From NCBI GenBank assembly GCA_045804965.1, contig JBJMMD010000052.1, positions 1-13,238 of the forward strand: a DNA stretch of 13,238 nucleotides. Direction: 5' to 3'. Of the stretch, positions 1-6,166 are shown in pieces. The stretch is from CAVTUU01 sp045804965. GTDB taxonomy: Bacteria > Chloroflexota > Chloroflexia > Thermomicrobiales > UBA6265. The notes under the pieces are model-generated. The model was given only the letters and a program-made list of their open reading frames with translations. It searched no databases and was not told where the DNA came from. The position numbers were made by a program, and so were the translations under genes. Every line of letters starts with the position of its first letter. Positions within the stretch are counted from its first letter, which is position 1.

Positions 1-216
1 CTTCCTGGACGGCACCGTGATCCGCGCCCACCCGCACGCGGCGGGGGCGAAAAAGGGGGCGGCGATCAGGCGGTGGGCAAGAGCAAGGCCGGGTTTTCGA
101 GCAAGCTCCACCTCCGCGGCGAGGGCTTCGGCAAGCCGATCGACACGCCCACGCTTACTCCGACGGCGATGGCAACGCCGGCCGTGGATGCATCACCCGT
201 TCGAGACGCTCCCTAG
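1..216 (+). pseudogene. Truncated IS5-family transposase fragment fused to a Thr-Pro-rich tail
   Basis: The first codons read FLDGTVIRAHPHAAGAKKG, and after a -1 shift at the A5G5 run (50-59) they continue GGDQAVGKSKAGFSSKLHL. This is the recognisable middle of an IS5-family (IS427-like) DDE transposase, where an Asp in a D-G/S-T sequence precedes the His-Ala-Gly segment. Similarity stops near position 140. The same frame then continues as a Thr-Pro-rich tail (TPTLTPTAMATPAV) and ends at TAG 214-216. The transposase lacks its C-terminal catalytic part, and no terminal inverted repeat is visible, so this is a relic. The tail resembles the Thr-Pro-rich tail of the surface pseudogene at 2400-2690, so it may be the end of a host gene joined to IS debris. 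The 5' part is outside the window. IS identity is fairly secure; the origin of the tail is inference. Confidence 0.7.
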
Positions 217-237
217 CGACGTTGCGGTTCACCATGT

Positions 238-270
238 GAGCCGCCGGATCCTCTCAGGATCCGGCGGCTC
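238..270 (+). terminator. Strong hairpin terminator after the transposase/tail fusion
   Basis: GAGCCGCCGGATCCT (238-252) pairs perfectly with AGGATCCGGCGGCTC (256-270) across a 3-base loop. A short pyrimidine tract, GTTTCCTC, follows. It starts 21 bases after the TAG at 214-216 and ends 94 bases before the next start, so it fits a rho-independent terminator for whatever gene originally owned the Thr-Pro tail. The run of T is short, so efficiency is uncertain. Confidence 0.75.
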
Positions 271-353
271 GTTTCCTCAGTTCATCTCGATTTCATGTGG
301 TGCGATCAGGCCGATTACGCTTGGTCAGACGCTGTGGCTCCGCATTTATGCCT

Positions 354-359
354 AGGAGA
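354..359 (+). promoter_or_regulatory. Shine-Dalgarno site for the frameshifted secreted gene
   Basis: AGGAGA lies 5 bases before ATG 365-367. It fixes the original start of the broken gene, because the long downstream frame beginning near 529 has neither a signal peptide nor such a site. Confidence 0.75.
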
Positions 360-364
360 ACTGC

Positions 365-1119
365 ATGCATACGCTGGCACGTTGGTCACTCGCCGTTCTA
401 TGCACGATGTTGCTTGCTCCAGTCGGAGTCTTGGCGCAATCAGCGTCACCGACACCCGGGGAGACCTATAACCCGAGCATCGATCCGGCAGACTTTTCCA
501 CCCCACAATCGACAACCCATACTTTCCGTTGATTCCAGGCACAACGTTTATCTTGGACGGCACGAAAGAAGGCGAGAAACAGCACAATGAGGTGACAGTC
601 ACCAACGACACTAAGACCGTCATGGGAGTCACATGCGTTGTCATCCACGATGTGGTCTTTGTCGACGGTGAGGTCATGGAGGAGACCTTCGATTGGTACT
701 CGCAGGACAAAAAGGGCGCCGTCTGGTATTTCGGCGAGGACTCGACCTCCTATGAGGAAGGCCAGGCTCCGAGCAAAGAAGGATCATGGGAGGCGGGCGT
801 TGACGGCGCATTGCCGGGAATCATCATGCTGGCTGAGCCAAGAGTCGGTGATGTCTATCGCCAGGAGTACTACAAGGGTGAGGCAGAGGACATGGCCGAG
901 GTAGTGAAGGTTTCAGGCTCGGTTACCGCTCCGAACGGAACGTTCGACAAGATCCTCACCACCAAGGAATGGACGCCACTCGAACCCGACGTCATCGAAC
1001 AAAGACAATACGCACCAGGCGTCGGGATCGTTGTCGAAGACACTCCTAGCGAAAGCGAGCACATGGAGCTGACGGACATTCGCAAAGGTGAGCAAGTCTC
1101 GCCCGAGGCGACACCCTAA
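365..1119 (+). pseudogene. Secreted protein of an uncharacterised family, broken by one frameshift
   Basis: From ATG 365 the frame encodes a clear signal peptide (MHTLARWSLAVLCTMLLAPV, then GVLA before the likely cleavage site) and the mature start, reaching IDPADF before running into TGA 530-532. Adding one C to the CCCC run at 501-504 restores a continuous frame through IDNPYFPLIPGTTF to TAA 1117-1119, about 251 aa. The rest is well conserved with the two other family members here: WYSQDKKGAVWYFGE (about 111-125 reconstructed), GIIMLAEPRVGD, and YAPGVGIV near the end. No domain name can be assigned. The mature protein should be extracytoplasmic. It is either a young pseudogene or a single-base homopolymer sequencing error. 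The neighbouring pseudogene supports real decay, but the lone lesion and otherwise intact frame keep both options open. Confidence 0.75.
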
Positions 1120-1155
1120 ACGAATTCGCCGACTATCCGATCGTGTCGAGGGGCT

Positions 1156-1179
1156 GGCCGCGTTGGAACAGACGCGGCC
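1156..1179 (+). terminator. Possible terminator hairpin after the secreted gene
   Basis: GGCCGCGT (1156-1163) pairs with ACGCGGCC (1172-1179) across an 8-base loop, 36 bases after the stop at 1119. It is flanked by a wider inverted pair, GAATTCGC (1122-1129) and GCGAATTC (1194-1201). No T tract follows, so termination is only a possibility. Confidence 0.4.
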
Positions 1180-1361
1180 GCACCGTATCATTCGCGAATT
1201 CCCTCAACACAGAGACAACCGGTGAGAACGTGGATTTCAGTGATTTCATCCATCCGTTGCCGAAGCTTGTCGCCTAGGATGGCTGCTGTTTGTGTTACGG
1301 GCGGCGGAACGCCCGCGCACAGTGACGGATATGGGAAATTGCTTATTGTGACAGCGTCGGT

Positions 1362-1368
1362 AAGGGAG
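1362..1368 (+). promoter_or_regulatory. Shine-Dalgarno site for the surface-protein pseudogene
   Basis: AAGGGAG lies 8 bases before ATG 1377, whose first codons give a basic n-region and hydrophobic core (MRERLFRCVVVAVMG). This supports 1377 as the ancestral start. Confidence 0.6.
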
Positions 1369-1376
1369 CGAATGTT

Positions 1377-2773
1377 ATGCGAGAACGATTGTTCCGGTGT
1401 GTCGTCGTAGCTGTCATGGGGCGAGTTTATTGCTCAACGTGGCAATCCAGGGAACGCGGGTGGCAGCGGCAGAAGAGGGCGGATACACCGCGTCTGCCGC
1501 GGTGATCGGCTCAACTGGAAGCCCTGAACCGTACAGTTTGCCTGAGGCGCCGGGGTGCCCGACGGCAGCCTATATCGGGAGTGGCCCAGCGCTCGCGATG
1601 TACGAGCCCGGTTACGTCACTGTGATGGCGAGCAGCTACTTCACGGCTCAGAAGGTTGTGGTGACGGAGTCAACCTATCAGAAGCTGGCCAATGGGTCGC
1701 ACGCTTGTGGCCCCAGCTAACGGCACCGAGATTCTCGCCAACTCCAGTTATCCGGTGGCTGCGGTCGTCGGCACCTTGTTCTCCGGTTTGCCGGTCGGGC
1801 CAGACTATGTCTACGTCTACCACATCGTCTGGAAATTCCTGAATGTGTTCGGGTCGCTGGGCAAGGTCGACGTGGCATATACGCTCTACAACCGAAAATA
1901 CGAGTGGCGGGGATGGTCCACTCGACCTGCGCCTTCGATTTGGTTCTACCCGACCAACCCGCTGGTGGCCATGACCTGGGATGGCATGCAGATTGGCTCC
2001 GTCAAGACTGGAAATACGGTCCTGACTGAGGGCAGCTTCAAAGTTCCGGCGGTGCCGATGGGCCCGCCACGATACATTCGATATATGGCCACTGGGACAC
2101 CAAGCTCGACTATGCTGTCAAACCTCGCATCTAGTTGTTCCCGAGCACGGTCAGCCGCGGGCAAACCGTCAACGTCTCGCTCCGGGGCCACGCGAACTAC
2201 GAGTCGGTTCGGATCCGGCGCAAGAAGGGCACGTCGTAGGTGCAGATCGCGACGGTCACGACGAGCAGCATCCGCAGCGCGAACATTGATGTCAAGGTGC
2301 CAGTGCCAACCTGGGCGCCAGACGGAGCGGCCTCGGTGCAGGGCGATGGGAGTTATGGCCACGTGCAGATGAACACGGTCACGGTGAGTGGTGGTCCGTT
2401 GACAACTTCGACGATCAAGACGGCGACACCGTCGCCGACGCCGACCATGCCGCCGTCGGCTACCCCGACCAGCATGCTGTCGCCCGAGGCTACTGCTATC
2501 CCTTCCACGCCCGACGCGATGTCGACCCCGTGGGCTGAGACGTCAACACCTGAGGCAACGACGTCGCCGGAGACGCCAACCCGAGGGGCCAGCCCGACAG
2601 CCACGGCCCAGCCGACAGACACGGTTGTTCCGATCGAGACGCCGACGCCTGACACGCTCGAGGGAACGCCAACACCGAAACACCGTCACTCGCTTACGAG
2701 CGCGTACTTCTCTCGTCGTTCTTCGACTCCGCTCGGAATGACGAGGGAGGGCGCTTTGCTCGGTTCGGGATGA
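1377..2773 (+). pseudogene. Cell-surface protein pseudogene with Ig/IPT-like domain and Thr-Pro-rich tail
   Basis: Stitching the frames gives one secreted protein of about 465 aa. The signal peptide runs MRERLFRCVVVAVMG, then ASLLLNVAIQGTRVAAA after restoring one G in the GGGG run at 1418-1421. An unrecognised N-terminal domain follows, rich in aromatic residues. Frame changes again at CCCC 1711-1714 (one extra C) and near TATAT 2081-2086. A beta-sandwich-like module (about 2135-2395) follows with FPSTVSRGQTVNVSLRGHAN, VRIRRKKGTS, VQIATVTTSS and VPVPTWAPDG, typical of IPT/Ig-like repeats. The Thr-Pro-Ser linker spans about 2420-2680. Two in-frame TAG codons (2132-2134 and 2237-2239) interrupt the module; the second most simply replaces a Trp TGG. 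The end after about 2690 may itself be off-frame. Three frameshifts plus two stops make this a pseudogene rather than a sequencing artefact. The ancestral product was probably a wall- or surface-exposed protein. Confidence 0.75.
2712..2745. repeat. REP-like hairpin overlapping the pseudogene end
   Basis: CTCGTCGTTC (2712-2721) pairs with GAATGACGAG (2736-2745), ten pairs including one G-U, around a core TTCGACTCCGCTCG. The core resembles short interspersed palindromic repeats, read as 'TCGACTCCGCTC..AATGAC', that I recall from intergenic regions of many bacterial genomes. Only one copy is in the window, so its repeat status is inferred. There is no T tract, so it is not an obvious terminator. 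Confidence 0.4.
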
Positions 2774-3168
2774 TGGAAAAAGATTGCTCGACGTAGCGCC
2801 GTGAGGTGGTGCACGCCGTGCGCCGCTACGGGCGACGAGGGCAGGCTCGCTCAGTTCGCCATCGCCTACTGGACTAGTTCGAAAGAAGTCTTATGGGAAT
2901 GAGGATGCTCTCGACTGCTGGGACTGATTTCGCCGATTCGCTTTCGTCTCTAGCACCGGGAAACGCCGCCGTGAGGCCGACGATCGGCGAGCCCGCGTGT
3001 GGGCATAATAGGGCGTTGCCGCCACGGCTGGCCTCAGGGGTCATGCCCTATGACCGATACGCAACAATCGGCTCCCGGGCGATTTCAAGCCAACCAGCTC
3101 TCTCCTGCATTATTAGCGTCGGCCTGCATTTCACAGCTTAGTAGTAGGAGTTCGTCCGCTCAGAACCT
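2774..3168. other. Gap between convergent strands, no gene recognised
   Basis: About 395 bases separate the decayed + strand block from the tail of the first minus-strand operon. Several short frames exist, but none has a credible combination of start site, length and recognisable motif. A short frame from ATG 3050 (MTDTQQSAPGRFQANQLS) looks like a plausible N-terminus but runs into the convergent gene. It may be debris. No clear terminator for the minus-strand operon is visible. Confidence 0.5.
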
Positions 3169-3756
3169 TCATGCGCGCATCCTCGTGCGCTTGATTCGCA
3201 GTCCAGCGTAGGATGCTGCGAGCAGTCCAGGCACGGCAAGCGCCACCGGCAACACGCCGCCGGGGTTGAGGTTTCTTTGCGCGCCGACGTGGACGTGGAT
3301 CGCGGGGCTCGAAACCAGGGGGCTGGCGGCGAAGTTGAGCGAATCAGGCAGGACCACGACGTAGGACGCAACATCCCCTTCCAAGATAGGATTGATTGTC
3401 CACGTTTGGGTGGCTGAGGAGCCAGGCGCTATTGGATCAACGCTCGTGGTCCGCTGGGGCGACCAGTCCTCAGGGTCAACATAGGTGTCAGGTTCGAGGC
3501 TGGTGAAATTCAAGCTAGCGATCAAGGGAGGAGTGGCGCCGACGCCATTGTTGGTGATTTCCGACGTGAACGTGAACTTCTCACCGGTGAGTTTTGACAC
3601 GTCAGACATGTTCACTGAGATCGAGACATCACCGGCTGCAATCTGCTCGCCACCTTCCTGCGCAGAGGCTGCTGGGCCAGATGCGGCTCCGACGAGCAAG
3701 TAGAAGCCAAGGAGCGCTGCGCCAAGAACAGGACCGAGCCAAAGAAGAGGTTTCAT
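3169..3756 (-). CDS. Membrane-anchored extracytoplasmic beta-sandwich protein (ABC-2 partner)
   Basis: The product is 195 aa. Residues 1-32 form a signal peptide or N-terminal anchor (MKPLLWLGPVLGAALLGFYL, ending near ASA). Residues 43-158 alternate hydrophobic and polar residues in the manner of a CARDB/NEW3-type beta-sandwich (ISVNMSDVSKLTGEKFTFTS, EITNNG, TQTWTINPILEGDVASYVV). Residues 166-187 are a transmembrane helix, followed by a basic tail (RIKRTRMRA), so the domain should face outside and be tethered. I chose ATG 3756 rather than the longer frame because AAGGAGG lies 9 bases upstream and the gene overlaps the permease stop by ATGA. This tight coupling implies it is made with the transporter. 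It could be a substrate-engaging or scaffold subunit; function is unknown. The fold assignment is by eye. Confidence 0.8.
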   Translation of the reverse strand: MKPLLWLGPVLGAALLGFYLLVGAASGPAASAQEGGEQIAAGDVSISVNMSDVSKLTGEKFTFTSEITNNGVGATPPLIASLNFTSLEPDTYVDPEDWSPQRTTSVDPIAPGSSATQTWTINPILEGDVASYVVVLPDSLNFAASPLVSSPAIHVHVGAQRNLNPGGVLPVALAVPGLLAASYAGLRIKRTRMRA

Positions 3757-4577
3757 CCACCATGCCCTCCTTGGAGCCGGATCCTTGCTGTGACAAAGTA
3801 CGCGGTGATGATCGTGATCGAGGCGAAAATGATCGGGGCCCTTAGCGTCGAGAGCTCCTGACTCCACGAATGATTGCTGACGATGATCTTGTCCAGGAAG
3901 TCGGTGCCGGCGGTCACAGGGTTAATGCGAGTCAGCAACTCTCCAAACCAGCCCTTACCTAAGCCGCCAGGGAGTTGCGATGGTGCGACTAGGATAATAA
4001 AGAGGAAGAAACTCGCGGCGAGACTGACTCGATTCGACGTCGCAAACGTACTCACGATAATGCCGAGGGCGGCGAACCCGAGAGCGAGGATAGTGCCTAC
4101 GACGAATCCCGAGGCCATCGCGTCGAGGAACAGTTCGCGTCCAGTTCTGAGCACCCACAGATAGGGTATGGAAATGAGGAGAATGACGGGCCAGATCGAG
4201 AGCGTGGCAAGCAGTTTTCCAAAGGCGATCTCACGCGATCGCAACGGGGTGAGCAAAAGCGTCTCCAGGGTCGCGCGCTCGCGTTCACCGCTAATGGCGT
4301 CTGCACTCAGGAGCAGACTGAGAGCGATCCCAATGGCAAGCGTGATCTGCATGATCACCTTAACCGTGTCCTTTTGATCGAGAAGGTTGAGCTCCTTGTT
4401 GGCCGCGGTCAGATAAGTGAGCACACTAAGCAGCAGACTGAATGTGAATACGAAGATGAGACCACGCCCAGCCAGCCACAGATCACGGAGTTCTTGCCCC
4501 GCGACGACAGCCCATCCGGTTGCGGGGGCTGTTACTGCCGGTCGTACGGCGGGTGCCGGAACACTCAACGAGCTCAC
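3753..4577 (-). CDS. ABC-2 family transporter permease
   Basis: This 274-aa integral membrane protein has about six hydrophobic segments (roughly residues 40-57, 74-91, 119-143, 154-177, 184-199 and 247-263). Between the second and third lies SGERERATLETLLLTP (96-111), the hallmark cytoplasmic loop of ABC-2 (NosY/YhaP-like) permeases that contacts the ATPase. The length is normal for a half-transporter, so a homodimer with two copies of the ATPase is expected. It starts with GTG at 4577, overlapping the ATPase stop by GTGA, with AGGAGGA about 7 bases upstream; its own stop overlaps the next start by ATGA. An export role is likely from the family. The substrate (lipid, peptide, polysaccharide or drug) cannot be told. 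Confidence 0.93.
   Translation of the reverse strand: MSSLSVPAPAVRPAVTAPATGWAVVAGQELRDLWLAGRGLIFVFTFSLLLSVLTYLTAANKELNLLDQKDTVKVIMQITLAIGIALSLLLSADAISGERERATLETLLLTPLRSREIAFGKLLATLSIWPVILLISIPYLWVLRTGRELFLDAMASGFVVGTILALGFAALGIIVSTFATSNRVSLAASFFLFIILVAPSQLPGGLGKGWFGELLTRINPVTAGTDFLDKIIVSNHSWSQELSTLRAPIIFASITIITAYFVTARIRLQGGHGG
3766..3772 (-). promoter_or_regulatory. Shine-Dalgarno site deciding the 3756 start
   Basis: On the minus strand AAGGAGG sits 9 bases before ATG 3756, inside the end of the permease gene. It is a near-perfect anti-16S match and argues against the upstream in-frame ATG at 3867. Confidence 0.8.
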
Positions 4578-5593
4578 GATTGATCCTCCTCAGTAAGGGC
4601 GAAGAATGCATCGCTCAAGCGGCCGCCTTCGCGCTCGAAGGAGAGGACCGGGATTTCTGCGGCGGTCAGCGCGCTGATGGCGCTGTTCATGCTTCCCTCG
4701 CGGTGTCCATCGAGCCAGCCGGGTTCAAACCGCACGATGAGCCAGCCCTGTTCGTGCTCAACTGCGCTGACGCTGGTTATGCCTTCCGTCCGGCCGAGCG
4801 CAGACATCGCCGCATCCTGCATTTCGGGGGGTACGCGAAACCGTGAGGTCGCAGGGGCCGCTTGCCGCATGACGTCGGCGACGCTTCCTTCAGCGATCAC
4901 CGCGCCATAGTTAAGGATGAGAACCCGCGAGCATACTTCCTCAACCTCGTCGAGGAAATGCGTGGTCAGGACGACCGTGGCGCCGCGTTGGCGAGCGAGG
5001 TCGCGGATAAGCTCCAACATTTGACGTTGTCCGGCGGGATCAAGACCCAGGGTCGGCTCGTCGAGGAAGATGAGCTGCGGGTCGTTGACAAGAGCGCGGG
5101 CCACTCCCAAGCGCTGTCGCATGCCCCGGCTGTAAGTGCTGATGAGCGAACCTGCCCGTGCCGCGAGACCGACATCGGCGAGCAACGAAGCCGCGACATC
5201 GCGGGCGCGTTGCGCCGAATATCCATAGAGCTTGGCGTAGTAACGTAAGAACTCGGCGCCGCTCCAAGAAAGAGGATAACCGGCGCTTTCCGGAAGGACG
5301 CCGATCTGCCGGCGGATCTCAATTGACTTCGTGTGCGGGATCCCGTCGAGCGAAAATGACCCCTTTGTCGGCGGAAGAATCGTCGAGAGGACACGGATCG
5401 CGGTGGTCTTGCCCGCGCCGTTGGGGCCAAGGAGACCGATAATTTCTCCGGAACGGGCCGAGAACGAGAGTTCGCGCACGGCCACAACTGGCCCAAATGA
5501 CTTGGACATACCGTCAACAACAAGAATTGGTCTCGCCATCTCTACGCGGGCGGTTTCCACGATCCTGTCGGTTTGTGCGTGCAGCACGCTCAT
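4574..5593 (-). CDS. ABC transporter ATP-binding protein (ABC-2/DrrA-CcmA type)
   Basis: The 339-aa product has all nucleotide-binding motifs: Walker A GPNGAGKTT (56-64), signature YSRGMRQRL (154-162), Walker B LIFLDEPTLGLDP (174-186) and switch His in TTHFLDE (His212). The Q-loop reads GVLPESAGYP, with Glu at the usual Gln, as is common in DrrA/CcmA-type exporters. A C-terminal extension of roughly 100 residues after the ATPase core resembles the regulatory tail of drug- and antibiotic-export ATPases. ATG 5593 is preferred over ATG 5635 because GGAGG (5600-5604) lies 6 bases upstream. It is the first gene of a three-gene operon with the ABC-2 permease and the beta-sandwich protein. It powers export by ATP hydrolysis at the cytoplasmic face. 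Confidence 0.95.
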   Translation of the reverse strand: MSVLHAQTDRIVETARVEMARPILVVDGMSKSFGPVVAVRELSFSARSGEIIGLLGPNGAGKTTAIRVLSTILPPTKGSFSLDGIPHTKSIEIRRQIGVLPESAGYPLSWSGAEFLRYYAKLYGYSAQRARDVAASLLADVGLAARAGSLISTYSRGMRQRLGVARALVNDPQLIFLDEPTLGLDPAGQRQMLELIRDLARQRGATVVLTTHFLDEVEEVCSRVLILNYGAVIAEGSVADVMRQAAPATSRFRVPPEMQDAAMSALGRTEGITSVSAVEHEQGWLIVRFEPGWLDGHREGSMNSAISALTAAEIPVLSFEREGGRLSDAFFALTEEDQS

Positions 5594-6139
5594 CTCAGTC
5601 CTCCACTCGCACCGTAAAGTGCCTAAATGAAGCAAAGATGAAGTCCGCTTCCCGGACTCAGTGTACGTATGCCGTTTCCGCGAAGATGGTTCTGAAAGTC
5701 ACCTCTTGCGTTGACAACAACCTTTTCGTTCTCTAACCTCAGTAGGTGAGTATTCAATCACTGAGTAAGAGCGCGGGAGGCCTTGCTGCGTGTGGTCCCA
5801 ATGGTTCGCGTTCATTGCAATTTCATCTTCGCCCATTACCCTGGTTATGGATCGAGCCGAGCCCGGTGGCTCGCCAGACAAACGAGGGGTGCGTGGGGGT
5901 CATCGCTCGTGCGTGGACCCCACGCGCATCCCCGGCTACGACGAATCAAATGTGCGGCGCTCCCTCGCGATCATCGGGGTGTTGCCAGTTCCACTGCGGT
6001 CGGCCATTCGAAGAACGACGCCACGGCAGAAACTCATCGTAGTGGCCGACCATCCTCCCGTGCCATCGCCATTGCATAGCAACCCTCAATGCAGCCATCC
6101 GCGAATCGCGCCTATTGGCCCCCACTCATAGTCTCCGGT
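5594..6139. other. Intergenic region with several inverted repeats, no convincing gene
   Basis: No open frame here has a recognisable motif or a good start. Visible structures are CTCAGT/ACTGAG (5738-5743 and 5760-5765), CGAGCC/GGCTCG (5853-5858 and 5868-5873), and GCGTGGGGGTC with GACCCCACGC (5891-5901 and 5916-5925, one bulged G). Because the ABC-2 operon starts at 5593 on the minus strand, this region should contain its promoter and leader. I could not fix a -35/-10 pair with confidence. Confidence 0.5.
5738..5765. promoter_or_regulatory. Inverted repeat upstream of the ABC-2 operon, possible operator
   Basis: CTCAGT (5738-5743) and ACTGAG (5760-5765) are perfect 6-base inverted arms separated by 16 bases, about 145 bases before ATG 5593. 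The spacing would suit a dimeric regulator, but short arms like these can occur by chance. Confidence 0.25.
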
Positions 6140-6165
6140 GACCAAACGAAGGGTGGCGTTTGGTC
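6140..6165 (-). terminator. Hairpin abutting the FtsX permease stop codon
   Basis: GACCAAACG (6140-6148) and CGTTTGGTC (6157-6165) form a perfect 9-pair stem with an 8-base loop. It begins one base after the TGA of the permease at 6167-6169, the right place for a terminator or a 3' mRNA-stabilising hairpin. There is no U tract on the minus strand, so classical intrinsic termination is uncertain. Confidence 0.55.
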
Positions 6166-6166
6166 G

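Noticed and set aside
1298..1315. Hairpin CGGGCG/CGCCCG upstream of the surface pseudogene
   Set aside because: The stem is only six pairs in G+C-rich DNA, with no T tract or conserved setting, so it is not a supported site.
2420..2680. Thr-Pro-Ser-coding repetitive DNA that might be taken for a tandem repeat or CRISPR array
   Set aside because: The repetition comes from a low-complexity protein linker. There are no constant repeats with regular unique spacers.
2807..2908. Short open stretch reading ATGDEGRLAQFAIAYW, loosely like a DUF2252 C-terminus
   Set aside because: The similarity is a few residues by eye and there is no start or flanking homology, so it could be chance.
3050..3211. 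Short frame starting MTDTQQSAPGRF
   Set aside because: The N-terminus looks natural, but the frame runs into the convergent gene, has a weak ribosome site and shows no domain. It was noted only as possible debris.
5790..6131. Open frame of about 113 codons in the gap between the ABC operons
   Set aside because: It overlaps other frames of similar length and has no ribosome site, motif or plausible composition.
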